Source: Cyprinodon diabolis
Lineage: Eukaryota; Chordata; Actinopteri; Cyprinodontiformes; Cyprinodontidae
Direction of reading: 5' to 3'
DNA length: 64,000 bases
Assembly (NCBI GenBank): GCA_030533445.1
Contig: CM060072.1
Span: 28,877,766-28,941,765 of the forward strand
Within the stretch, counting starts at the first letter, position 1, and every line of letters starts with the position of its first letter. This document shows positions 23,491-34,584 of this stretch, piece after piece. The position numbers and the translations under genes were made by a program. The notes beneath the pieces were generated by a model, which did not search any database, was not told the DNA's origin, and saw only the letters and a list, made by a program, of their open reading frames with translations.

Positions 23491-25309
23491 AAGTCTAAGT
23501 TATGGGCTGCACACCCTGGGAGCCTGTGGCGAACTTATACTAAAGTTGCAGACACTGATATATAATAATGGGCAGGACAACCTTTATTCGTATCAACAAT
23601 GACGTTTAGGGACATTTGTTAACCTGATACTTCTTACTGATAAAATATGTTTTATGTAATATGTTTTGCTGCCAGTCATTCAACTTCATGTGATTCTCTG
23701 TTTAATTACTCACATCTGCGATCTGGAATTGTGGTACAAAAAAACATCTAATTAATTCTAGAAGTGAAAGTGAAATTATCCAAAGTGAGTTTTTATTGCA
23801 ATAAAGTTCAGTTTAAAATCGCTATATGCAGTTTTGATCAGTTTCACATTAAATACAGTTTCAGTTTAACAAAATTCACTTTTAAACTAACTTTGGACTT
23901 TGCCTATACAGCATCATCTAAAAACTTACAATCATAGTCTGTTTTATGAAATGTAAATATCGATCATAACCAACTGGATTTAAAAGACAATGTTGTCTGA
24001 GAGTTTTTGAAAAGCTAACACAGAAAAGTTGGGTGTAGTGTTGCTAATGTTATATTTAAAAAGCACATAAATGTATGTATCGTCGATATAATCATAACGT
24101 TTTTTACAGGAGGCTAATATTTAAAATGTAGAATTGAATTTCGGGTCAAGAATGTTGGCACAAGGCTTTTTTTTATATTAAATCATTAAACTCAAATTAA
24201 TACAACAAACTTTGTTTGTGAAATTAACAAAGATTTAATTCTCATCAAAGCTGAAATGTCAACAACTGTGTTAAACCCACATGCTCTTCTTCACCTTCCG
24301 ATGCTCAGTTACAGCAGCAGCAGCTTTATGGCTGTTTGTGATCCACCAGCCATAAGTCAATGCATGGCGCTCAGATACAGGCAGTCCGTCACCCTATTGC
24401 TGGGATGGAAAGGTTGTGCTACGACCCCTAGGTCACACCAGATCAAAGGTCATCTTAGGGCCACCAATAAAAGCTGACGATCCAGCTCCTTCCACCATGT
24501 AAACTCCCAGCATAGCTATGTCGGCTAAGCCTTAACAGTATCTCTCAGTGTAACGTCCTACAGTGACACAATAGATTATGCAAAAGAGGAGTAAACAGCA
24601 GCCTTAGAGAAGTGACGACGAGATCTGGTCAACCTCTCATTTTTGCAGCGGTACTGTCAGGTTGAAGGGTGAATATGACCCTGGGGGGAGAGCCAGTAGT
24701 TGGCGAGGGACTCACAGACAGTGACATAAAAGATGGCAGCCACATCTAGCATGGCACGGCTCCTGTAGTAAGCCACCGTATGGAGGCAATGTCAGAGTAA
24801 TCTGACTTAGCCCCGAAATGCTTTGGACCGCCACCGCGCCAATGTCATGACCACGCATACATAGAAGAGTCTTACACATGTCAACTGCTTCTCATATGAA
24901 GCGCCAGCTAATAAGATCTGCTGCTTTCCACATGTGGATGTGCAGCTTTCGCCTTGAGACAGATTTAGAACCTCAAACTCCTCAGTATTTATATATGGTC
25001 TTATATGACAACTTAGCAAATACCTGTAAAACAAAAGGAAAAGGATACACATTTTTTTACTTCAGTTTAGCCAACACGTAATTAGAGTCCACATATGCTC
25101 AGTATATCAGGTTCATTAGAGAAATTTAGCGCAAGTAATGAAGCAGGTCAGGAAGAAAAGTGACAAAAAGATGGAAGAACTTTTAGGGTCATACAATATA
25201 TGCATTCACAGGAAATATATAAATTAAAACAAAATCATCCGGATGTCGCTCAGATTAAACAAACTTAAAACAAAAAAAAAAATTCATATTCTGTCAACTG
25301 AGTTGTAGA
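23491..25309. other. Gene-free stretch
   Basis: No supported gene. The segment 24,380-24,850 is less AT-rich and may be an old repeat, but I find no ends, no second copy and no coding motif. Confidence 0.4.
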
Positions 25310-25640
25310 ATCCCCTCCCTATAAATATTTAATTCTCTGCGAAAAAATTCAGATAATTATTTCATAAGATCCTCATCTAAAGGACATGCAGTGTTTGTTT
25401 TTAAACCTAAGGTGTGAACGAACCTAGTGAAGGTTTTTTTTGTTGTGATTTGTTTTATGCACAAACCACGACAAAAACCAGACTAAATTGCGAAATAAAA
25501 CAGTGTACTTAAATGTAAGGAGAGCGGAGACAGAGAAGACTCTATAATGCGTACTACTAAGGGTATGCTGGCCTGACAAGGTATGATGAGCTGACAGAAC
25601 ACCCGAGCAGAGCAAATAGTTATCCCACATGAAATAGTTT
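25310..25640 (+). repeat. Internal fragment of the 16.2 kb element family
   Basis: Matches the interior of the element at 16,221-17,797 (17,420-17,610): TCCCTATAAATATTTAATT, AATAATTATTTCATAAGATC-like, CTCATCTAAAGGACATGCA and GTAAGGAGAGCGGAGACAGA. Neither terminal repeat is present, so it is a truncated relic. Confidence 0.45.
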
Positions 25641-27101
25641 CTAATGATTGGCTTATACTAGGGAGCTCTGTGATTGGTTGCAAACCATATCCTGTATGAA
25701 AAAATGCATTTGTGTATCGAAGCACGTCAGGAGAGTCTCAAATATCCACACACAAATGGAGTGGAGTTTATAGACCAATGGTACTTTGTATTTTATTTTA
25801 TTATTGTTTATGGACCAGAAATACTTTGACAAATCAAGTGCTGTGTATGTGTGAATCTTGTTTGCTTGGGTGAATCGTGCTGTGTGTGTGTATGGAACTT
25901 GTCCTGTGCATGTATGAATCACATATATGTATTTGTGAAAATTGAGACTGATTAAGTTCTAAACGAAACAGGCCTGGACAAAAATGACAGTTCCCTAACT
26001 CAATGTGCTGTTGCAAAACCTTTTAAAGAAATCAAATGTTTCCTGTAACTGTGAACGGAACTTCTGCTCCTCATGAGCACACTGCTCCAGGTGTCTCAGC
26101 TTTGAAGGCTGCCTTTTCCAGTTTATATCTTCTTTCCCAAGATACCCAGTACGATGTGGATCAGGACTTATAGATGAATCAGCCCCAGAGTATAACAGAC
26201 CCTCATCCATGTTTCAAAGTAGGGACAGTGTTCTTCAGTGTTCTTTTCTTAATCATTCTGTTGAAGATTGGTTAAAATGGAAAGTCTTCAATATCTTTAC
26301 TTTTATAGAATTTGTATTTGGTATGACTTTTGCCAATATTCAACAAATATCCGTAACCATTGTGGATTTTTCTTTCATCAAACGAGTGGTACCAACAGTA
26401 TTTTGTACACCTGTGTAAACTTACAGGCAAGAAGAACCACATGACCTTTGAAGAAGCTGAAGAGATATAGAAGCAAGATGAAAGATTGTTAAAGTATCAA
26501 CATAAAATCTGATTTGCAGCTAATCTCCAGCTGATTGGCGGAAGCTGCTAACACAGTCAACGAGGCGCTTCAGTGAGAATGAAAAAATAATAAACGTTTT
26601 GGTCTAAATAACAAGATTGCATGCCTGCCATGTCCTGCAGAATTGCAGGAAGTCATTCAGACTTGATGGGAAGATGGATGGGGTTACATTCAGCATAAAT
26701 CCTGTTATATTATAAAGACAACTTGAGATTGGGCCAAAATTTCATAGTCTAGTAAGAAGGTAACCTTTAATACACAGTAAAAAACTACAGTAGAATAATT
26801 CAGAGGGATGCATTCCTGTGTGTACACTATCCACTGTCCACGTGAAACAGGAATGTAGTTTTAGGGTTTGTGTTTTAGAAGGTTCAGGGTGTCATATTGT
26901 GTAGCCATGGAAAATCTTGTTTCATATTATATAAAAATAAAGCAGGAAAAATGTTTCCAAGTGTCATTGCTGAAAATTTGAGTAACATTTCAAGTTCTGA
27001 GAGAAGAAAACATTATTTAATTGTTCTCTTCATTCAGAAAAGGGGACATTTTGACTTCATGTAGAAACCAGAGCAAAAGGACACTTTAGAAATTATTTCA
27101 C
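25641..27101. other. Gene-free stretch with an unrecognised ORF
   Basis: A minus-strand ATG frame at 25,995-26,210 (71 codons) has a soluble, charged composition (QPSKLRHLEQCAHEEQKF, then SQLQETFDFFKRF) and looks more protein-like than its neighbours. I cannot name it and it has no convincing splice partner. It may be a fragment of a DNA-transposon gene. Nothing else stands out. Confidence 0.35.
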
Positions 27102-27600
27102 TGTCAGGTTTGCAGGGTGTTTGTTGAGGACCCAGATGCAGAGACGGAGAGGCAGAGGTGATTTATTGCAGATTTGATTAAGATGTTGATAGAACACAAG
27201 CAAATAATCCACAAAACAACAGGCAAGGAACTAAGGAATCTAAACTAGGAGACGCTCAGGGATGAGGAAGTGCACAGGGGGTTTATATATGGGAGACAGA
27301 ACAAAGACTGGGCTAATCAGCTGATGGGGAGCAGGTGTGGATAGAAGTGACTATGGGGAGCTAAAGGGAAAGAAAATGGACACTAGGGGGCAACAGAGAG
27401 TAAAATAACTTTAACTAGGAAAGAACTTAAAAAACTAATGATTACAACTCAACTTAGACCAAGGAATGAATAATATCAAAAATGATGAAAAGAGAGAACT
27501 GAAAGAAATAACTATGAAGAGTAAAAGTAAGAATTCAAAAATTATATAAATCTTGACAAACACAGAATAACATAAAATAAAGCAGAACTCAGATTCCAAA
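27102..27600 (-). mobile_element. Solo LTR-like copy, family A, antisense
   Basis: Starts TGTCAGGTTTG on the plus strand, then GAGGACCCAGATGCAGAGAC and GAGGCAGAGGTGATTTATTG. The TTTATT is AATAAA on the minus strand, just upstream of the 3' end as expected for R/U5. The middle has GGGAGACAGAACAAAGACTG and AGGGGGCAACAGAGAG. The right end near 27,600 is uncertain because it diverges from the other copies. Confidence 0.5.
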
Positions 27601-29149
27601 AAGAAAACTTCAGCCAAAAACTTGACCCAAAAAGTCCATAAAAGCCAGTATCATGATTCTGCTTGTATTTAATGTTGAACAGGGATTGTTTTAGCAGACA
27701 ATCTGCTTTGTGTCTCACTTTAGTGATCAGAGCTACAACTCCCTAGGAGAAGGGAGATCAGATAAGGATATCCAGCATCAAGGACAGGGAAGCCATTTAA
27801 AGGTTACTTTTCAGTCAGTACAGCGGATGCTGCAACTTTCTGCCTGCTGCCATCATTTTACATCCCTATCTCCCTCTCTATACCACATTTTCTTTTTTTC
27901 CACATTCTTTCTCCCTTGCCCCCCTCCACCTGTCCTTTCCTCCGCCTCCACCCCATCTATAATGTGCTGACGAAGTAGCAGAATGGAAACAGCGTAATAA
28001 AAGGGAGCGCTAATGAAAGGTTGAGCGAGGTCATCGTATTCACATACCTCTGCCAGAAAAAGAGGACGAGAGGTCGTTTGTTCCACCGGGATGAGCTGTT
28101 TCACTTTTGACTTGAGGGGCATTGGGAGGTGAAAAGGTCACAACAGAGGGCACCAGGTTGCAGCCTCTGGGCTAAAATTCGGTGTCCTGGGGTCAAAGGA
28201 ATCACACAGGAATGCGTGGTAAAGAGAGGTTGCGAGCCAGGTTCAGAAGCGTGGTCCCTGTCCTCAGTTTTTTTCTGGAGGAACAGTTGGAGTAAAAGGA
28301 ATAACTCTGTTATTCTGACTCTGCAGGTCAAGCTTCACCTGAGGCAGGAGCAGGCTGGTACTAAAAGTAGAGCTCTGATTTAATATTCTAATTACACTCA
28401 ATGAAGGGTATTTAAAGGGAATCAATGGATCATATTATATCCAGTCCGTCAACAGAAGAATTAGGAGGTTTAATTAAATCTTTCACGACTAAGCGCTGCT
28501 GCACATCTGAAAATGTATGCACATAATATAAGATCCCATGGCAGCTGTTTTTACAAGACTAAAAATGAAGTTCTGCAAATACATTCAAAGACTGTAAGAT
28601 GTTTAATAATTTAGATAAACACATAAAAGACATTTAGCATAGCAGATAAAGTAGGGATGGCCTTCAGCTGAAGCTGCAGAGACATGCTGACTAATAATCT
28701 GTAAGTGGGACACTGACATCTACAGGAAAAACAGAAAAACAACTAGAATGGTTTCAGCAAAAAAATGGGTGGACCTCTTCAGATCCCATTCCTGAAGTTA
28801 CTTGTTACTCTATGGCTATGTTGACATTGCATTTAAAGCTAGGATAAGATTAAAAAAAAACAAAAACAGACTTGTTACCCTTGCCTTTATCTAAACTATT
28901 TGTGGCACCAAACTGACCTGCATCCACATAAAAAAATACAGTAAACATGGAAAAATAGGTGTCCTGTTTTAAGTTCACAAAAGAAGCCAGTTATTGCACA
29001 GGTGCTGTGTCTGAAATGCATGAAAGACATAATATAACTTTTTCAATGATCTGCAAGCTTCTCTTTTTCAACAGTGGTTTGAAAATTAATGTTTTTAAGG
29101 CCTGGACGAAAACATCAGGTGTTTTCCGTTTCCCAAAGAGAGTTTACTA
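27601..29149. other. Gene-free stretch
   Basis: No supported gene. A CT-rich tract lies at 27,860-27,955. Overlapping frames on both strands around 28,100-28,380 have no motif and no codon structure that persists beyond 85 residues. Confidence 0.4.
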
Positions 29150-29835
29150 TTGGTGGTGAACCTGCGTCCCACGATGGTGGGCCTCATCAGAGACCACAAC
29201 GTCCAGGACTACAGAGAGGAGGTGGAGCAGCTGGTGGACTGGTGCAAAGACAACAATTGATCCTGAATGTGAAGAAGACGAAGGATTTCATCGTTGACTT
29301 CAGGAAGAACCGGCCTAACCACGCTCCACTGCTCATCAACAGCTTAGCTGTAGAGGTGGTCCCCAGCATCAAATTCCTGGGAGTGCATAATCACAGACAA
29401 CCTCACCTGGAATGTAAACACCACCTCACGGGTCAAAAGGGCACAAAAGCGCATCTTCTTCTTACGGAGGATGAGAAGAGCCCACCTGCCCCCACCCATC
29501 CTCACCACCTTCTACAGAAGCACCATAGAGAGCGTTCTGACCAGCTGTCTAAATGTGTGGTGTGGAGGCTGCAGCGCCGCAGACTGAGGGAAAGTGAGAA
29601 GAGTGGTGGAACAGACAGCTGAATGTTGAAAAAAAAAAAAACTGGAAAAAAAAGCTGAATGTTAAAAAAACACAGTCTCTGCCTCAAACTAACCATATCA
29701 ATGCTTTTTTTTTTTTTTTTGCACCATGTATTTTTCTTTTCTCCCAATGTTTACACTTGATCACTGCTGCACTTTTAGAAATGGAAATGTAATGAGAGCT
29801 GTACAAAACAAAATGTCGTTGATTAAAGAGATGAG
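29150..29835 (+). mobile_element. L2-like LINE, C-terminal RT and 3' UTR
   Basis: The plus strand encodes, with frameshifts, the end of the reverse-transcriptase ORF: MVGLIRDHN-type, YREEVEQLVDWC, NLILNVKKTKDFIVDFRK-like, LLINSLAVEVVPSIKFLGVH, RAHLPPPILTTFYRSTIESV and LTSCLNVWCGGCSAAD. After a poly-A-rich break it has the 3' words TTTTTTGCACCATGTA and GATCACTGCTGCACTTTTAG. It matches the L2-like copies at 22.9 and 39.2 kb in protein motifs. It is truncated within the RT. Confidence 0.75.
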
Positions 29836-30599
29836 TCCAGTGCTGCTCTGAACACTGTCAAACCGGAACTGGAAAGTGAGGGAAAGACACTGCGGTTAGT
29901 TCAGGCTCAGTGGGAAATAAGATTCTTTGACTTGAAGAGGAGGAATAGGTTGCAGACTCACGTTTCCAGAAAAAGGTGTCTTTTATTGAATCCAGTCTGT
30001 GTGGGATGTTCCAGTGATTGTCTTGTTCGATAGAGGGCGGACAGGGTTTACCCAGATTGCGGTTGTTCCTTGGTGAACAGAGAAGCTGACTGCCACTTAG
30101 ATTTCCTGCGGTACTTGAACAAGTTATTGTGGAGATCCCCTGCTCAGAGAGAAGCCCCAGACAATCCTTGGGGGAAAAGGTTGATCCAAACCACAAACTT
30201 AAATCCTCAGCTCAGTTTGGTTCTCAGAAGATCCTTCCAGGGGAGAGAAGGTCTGAAACATCCAGTTGCAAGATGACTTCCTGTCGAGAGGCAAAGACAA
30301 AACAGCAAGATTAAAACTCAAATAAAGAAAAACTCAGTTTGACTTAGCCAAAACTCAGCTTGGCTAGAGTACCCTAACAGGCAATACAAAAGCTCAGTTT
30401 AAACTCTGATAAATTAAGCATGGCTAGAGTACCCCAAACTGGCAAACACTCTGGCATAAAGGTAGTGGCAGTCAGCAGCTTAAGAGCACTCCACAGGTAG
30501 TAAAGCAAGGAGCTGCAGGTGTGCAGGAAGGCCCAATGAGGACGGGGCACCGCCTGGTGGAAGAAAAAAGGAAACACAAAACCAGACCACACAAACTGG
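29836..30599. other. Unassigned stretch with a local tandem duplication
   Basis: Contains two diverged copies of an approximately 75-bp unit, each with CTAGAGTACCC, at about 30,340-30,380 and 30,415-30,450. The right part (30,480-30,570: GGAGCTGCAGGTGTGCAGG, ACGGGGCACCGCCTGG) resembles an antisense LTR, but I see no ends. No gene. Confidence 0.35.
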
Positions 30600-31540
30600 A
30601 TTCCTGACTATTTCAGATCTACATATTCCTTTTGTTACTATCAGCATTTGTATTACTTTGACTATAAAGAAATGTATTTCAGATATCATAAATGCATATT
30701 CAGTCAAGCTGAAAAATGTCAGAACGGCCACTTAAAAATTGTAAATATTTCTAGGTATATAAAACTAAATTCTTACTAGTATCATGTTTTTTTTTTGCTT
30801 TTTCTGCTGCAAAAATTCAATTTTGAAAATATTTTATTACAGTTAGGTCCAGGACTGTGATTAAGATCAGGAATAATTTTATTTTAGTGATCTACAAATG
30901 GAACAACAGAGAGGAGAGAGCTTTAATAAATGTAAAAACGGCCTACCAGCTCACTTCATATAAACTTACGCATTAACTCAGCAACAAGCTCCTCATTCAC
31001 CATCTTCCTCTCCTTTGGAGCTGTAGAGCTGTTTCTCTGTCTATTAAAAATATTATTCTTTTTTTTCATTTCTTTCTCTCTTCCTGTTGCCTGTCGTCAT
31101 GGTGACTCGTCAACTTCAAGTCAACTTCAGGAAAACCAGGTGACAGTCCGCTCCATTAGTCCTCTGGATCGAACGCCAGTCTGCCTGTTCCGCCATCCAA
31201 CAAGTTTTTTCATCTTTAAACGCCACAAACTGGATCCAAGGGAAAACCAAGAACCCCCCAAACGTGCGTCCAATTCCCACAAATCTCAGGTCTCTGTCAT
31301 ATTTCCTACGGACCCTGAACTGATCATTGTGGTCTGCTGAGGTCCAACTGAGTTTTCCGAGCAGTATAATCTCACTCTCTGTTTTTGTAAACCTTCAAAT
31401 AAACCAGTTAATTTTTATCCTTGGTTCTCTGAGTGTTTCTCTGCATGTGGGTAAGATCCTTAAAGCCCACCATGACAGATAATTTTAGAGTCTTGGATTG
31501 GAATCTGAGTTTCTTAAACCTGCTTTGTGAAACAGACCCC
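30600..31540 (-). mobile_element. Second copy of the 16.2 kb DNA transposon, inverted
   Basis: From 30,640 to 31,080 this is the reverse complement of 16,480-16,960 (shared AGAACGGCCACTTAAAA, TTTCTAGGTATATAAAACT and AGCTGTAGAGCTGTTTCTCT-like stretches). The right terminus AAACCTGCTTTGTGAAACAG, then ACCCC at 31,540, is the terminal inverted repeat. The left terminus is missing or too diverged. An LTR-like segment interrupts it after 31,140. Confidence 0.55.
31141..31477 (+). mobile_element. LTR-like insertion or LTR fragment
   Basis: In the related copy at 16.3 kb the sequence equivalent to TGGTGACTCGTCAA leads directly toward the terminus. Here it is separated by this block, which begins TGACAGTCCG, contains AAATAAACC at about 31,397 and ends AGCCCACCATGACA. 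That is the layout of the 3' half of an LTR (polyadenylation signal, then a CA end). I see no clean target duplication, so it could be a fragment. Confidence 0.35.
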
Positions 31541-32417
31541 AGGTTATCAACTAACTCAATCCAACATTGATTCATCATGAATTTGTGAATGGCATGTATA
31601 AAGGGGCGGGTTCAAGGTAGCAGATCAATTAAAATCATGCAGAAGGAAATGCGCCATATTTCTCATGTGAGGAACACAAAGGAAGAAAAAAAGAAGACAA
31701 GTCAAACACTGTGGTGGAATCAAAAAGACACCGAATATTGTGGCAAATGATTGCTTACTGTACATTACATTACTGCAGTACTGCACATTAATCAGGTGAT
31801 CCTCGGGAGTAAAGAGTAGCTGTCAAGGAACATCACAAATTGATTATCATTACTTTATCAGTTGGATCAATTTGTAACAAATTTTGTTAGCAGAGTTGAA
31901 CAAATTCATTGAATGTCTTTGTTGTGATACAAACACTGCCGGACCTGAAGTCTGCCAGAACTACAGTCTGAGCAAGCCAGATGACTGTACATCCCTTTAA
32001 GACAAGTGCTGCTGGCCAATTTACTAGTGCGTGTCTTTTTAAGACAGGCACAACCAGATCGGATGGCTGTGGTGCACGTCACTTCTTGAGATATACAGCT
32101 GGCTCAAATGATGATTATGCGGGCACAGAAAACCCTCTGACATCATGCTGCTTTTTAAGAGAAACGCGGTTATTGGATTGGCCTCTTTCCACCCAGGGCT
32201 GCCAGCCTGAAAAGGGAGTGGAGCCCACTAATCCAGACCATGTCTTTACTGCAAATCAGAAGCTCTGACTGCAGTGCAATGCTGCCTGCTGCTGAGGTGA
32301 AAACTGCTATAATGATCAGAAAATGGAAGACCCAGAATTCAACCAGTGGCAACAGTAAACATTTGAACTGTCAGGTTGGAAGGGATTCACCCGAGTCATC
32401 AACAAGAACCTCTGGAA
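31541..32417. other. Gene-free stretch
   Basis: No gene and no element with visible ends. The block 31,960-32,300 is moderately GC-rich and may be an old repeat. Confidence 0.4.
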
Positions 32418-32620
32418 AAGAGTTGGGCAATTCCAGTTCCTGGGGGCCGTTATCCTGCAACTTTTACATCCAGCCTAGGTTCAAAACACCAGAATCAAAT
32501 GGCTGAGTTACTTCCTCAGTGTTCAGTCAGTTATTTTAGAGTCCTCTCAATCCTCTAATTGCTTGATTCAGGTGTGTTGAAAGAAAGGCACATCTCGGGA
32601 ACTGGAATTGCCCAAACATG
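32418..32620. mobile_element. hAT-type MITE (203 bp)
   Basis: Inverted ends: TTGGGCAATTCCAGTTCC on the left, and GGAACTGGAATTGCCCAA on the right. Subterminal words are TATCCTGCAACTTTTACATC on the left and TTGATTCAGGTGTGTTGAA on the right. The flanks CTCTGGAA (32,410-32,417) and CTCTGGAG (32,621-32,628) agree at 7 of 8 positions, as expected of an 8-bp hAT duplication. No coding capacity. Confidence 0.65.
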
Positions 32621-32628
32621 CTCTGGAG

Positions 32629-33643
32629 GGAGACTGGACAGTTGGGAGAAACAGAGGGGGATGTTCCCAAGGTTGAATTCTGGTTCACTAACCCTCTCTG
32701 AGGGGTTTTGGGAGAGACCTTGAGAGTTTCTGAAGATGCCGGTTGGTGTGTGACATCACAGGCGGTCCTCGAAGGAATCTTTAACCCACCCAGGTAGGTT
32801 TGGAGGAATCCTTCTTTGACTGTTAGCTGTTGGTCCAGGGGAAAGCACATGGTCAGATCCATGAGAGCAGAGACAGGCAGAAAGATAAAGAAGGCAAACC
32901 AGGGTGGGGGATCAGAGAGCCGGTCCAGAGTCACAGCAAGATGATCCGAGAACCAGAGACAATCCAGGGGAGATTCCGAGAGCGAGGCCAAGGCACAGAA
33001 AACAAGTCAGAGATCCAAAAACACATTATGACTGGTCAGATAGGGTTCAGGCAAGCTCAGAGAATCAGGTCAGAATCAGGCAGTCAGGCAGGCAGACAAG
33101 AATGCTGCACTCAACTCATAGATGGCTGTTAACAACCCAGCCCTGGTAACTGGTCTAAGAGCTGGTTATATAATCAGATTAACAGGTGAATATGATGGTG
33201 ACTGATTGGGAACGGGGCAGAACTGACAGGTGATTTCAATTATGAATCAAACCAATACTAGTGCCAAGAATCATGAGAACTGCAGAGTTTGCCATTGGTC
33301 GAGCACACTATTCTGCTGCTGCCACGGAGATTGGGCCTCCCCCTGCCGTGAGGACCCGCTGCTATAGAGGCATGGCACCAGCGACAGCTTGCATCATCAG
33401 TGAGGATGGCAGGCATGACCGCCAGACTAATGTGCTCCAGTCCACTGAATCAACAGACAGTAAAACCTTTTTTTCAATCTCTCCATCTAAATTAAGGTAC
33501 TCTATGCTTGGGCGAGTGTAGTTGGTTAGGTTTTGGATGCATTTATTTAAACTCTTGATTTTTAAAGTTGATGGTTTCATATGAAAAAGTTCTGAACCAA
33601 ACACTGTCTTTATGAAGTGTGTGTGTGTGAATGAGTATGAGTC
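32629..33643. other. Unassigned repeat-like stretch
   Basis: Composition between 32,640 and 33,230 is purine-rich and punctuated by CAGAGA and CAGGCAG words, with local imperfect repeats (GGTCAGAATCAGGCAGTCAG). Open frames on both strands here (up to 151 codons) have no domain motif and overlap each other, which argues for low-complexity repeat DNA and not a gene. A short GT repeat is at 33,619-33,629. Confidence 0.4.
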
Positions 33644-33651
33644 GCTGCGCA

Positions 33652-34576
33652 CAGGGATGTAATTGAAAACTGGTTCCTATTCAGAACCGGTTAAGTGTGT
33701 TCCAATTCCATGGCAACATTTGGTAGCTCGCTTAACGATTCTCTATATGGTTCCAGGCAGCACCAGAGCCTAGCACTAAGCAGCACGACTTACATCACGT
33801 TTTTTACGCAAGTTACGCACACGGCCTTCAGTAAGCAAGTATGACGTGATCAGGCGTAAGTCTAGAAAAGCAAAATCAAAGCGGTCAAAGCGATTGAAAG
33901 ATTGGCTTCATTTTAAGGAAGAGATAGAATGCAACAAGGCGCTTTGCAATCCTTGCAAAGTGGCAATTGCATCCGCGGGAAGAAATACATCCAACATGCA
34001 GAAACACCTGCGCACACAACATAGTATACATTTTAACGAATACAGTGTTTTTGATGCGTCCGGTCAGAAGCTAAAGTTACGACCAGCATGGAAGGCAACT
34101 CTGGTGGTAAGTAGCTATTTTTATATCACTGGCTGTGCTTAATGTGGTTCCTAGTAAATCATATGCCATTTCAGGAAATACACCAATTTCCTATCTCTCT
34201 TTGGGGTTATTAAACATGCTACGAAGTTGCTCCGCAGTTCAGGGAGCGAGAGAAAGGTGACAGTTGTTTATTTAAATCAGGGGGTGATAAGTTTATTTCC
34301 CGAAATTGTACTGAATAGTAATGCATTTTCATTAAACAGATGCCATCTCCATTAAATTTAGATGACTGTGATGAGACGGGTAGCCTGGCTGGCTCAGAGG
34401 CTGGCAGCTCCTCTTTACTGTCTTCTGTTTTCGCAGAGGCAGGCAGAAATAGAAAGTCCCAGGCGAAGGTAAGACAAATGTCACTGTGCACTTACCAAGT
34501 TCATTGTTTCACAGAATCGATAAGAGAATCGAATCGTTTTACAGAACCGTGAAAATCTTATCAAGTCCCAACCCTA
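33652..34576 (+). mobile_element. Internally deleted hAT transposon with BED finger
   Basis: The element is bracketed by a perfect 8-bp direct repeat GCTGCGCA (33,644-33,651 and 34,577-34,584), the target-duplication length of hAT elements. Its ends are CAGGGATGTAATTG and, reverse-complemented, TAGGGTTGGGACTTG. Inside is a plus-strand frame with a BED zinc finger but no hAT transposase core (no RNase-H-like catalytic blocks, no C-terminal dimerisation domain), and only about 925 bp in total against several kb for an autonomous copy. It must therefore depend on a transposase supplied elsewhere. Confidence 0.85.
33846..34142 (+). pseudogene. hAT transposase N-terminus, BED zinc finger
   Basis: The open frame carries a BED-type finger: an aromatic start DWLHFKEEI, then a C-x2-C pair in LCNPCK, and H-x4-H in KHLRTQH about 22 residues later, preceded by a lysine/arginine-rich stretch. 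In autonomous hAT proteins this finger binds the transposon ends. Here the in-frame ATG at the start is missing (the nearest upstream ATG is followed by a stop). After residue 90 or so the frame reads into intron-like sequence past a GGTAAG site at 34,106. A second short frame at 34,340-34,470 (ending ..AGRNRKSQAK before GTAAG) may be the next exon. The catalytic part is gone. Confidence 0.7.
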
Positions 34577-34584
34577 GCTGCGCA

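Noticed and set aside
32536..33149. Open frames of up to 151 codons on both strands
   Set aside because: Purine-rich, locally repetitive DNA; mutually overlapping frames with no recognisable protein features.
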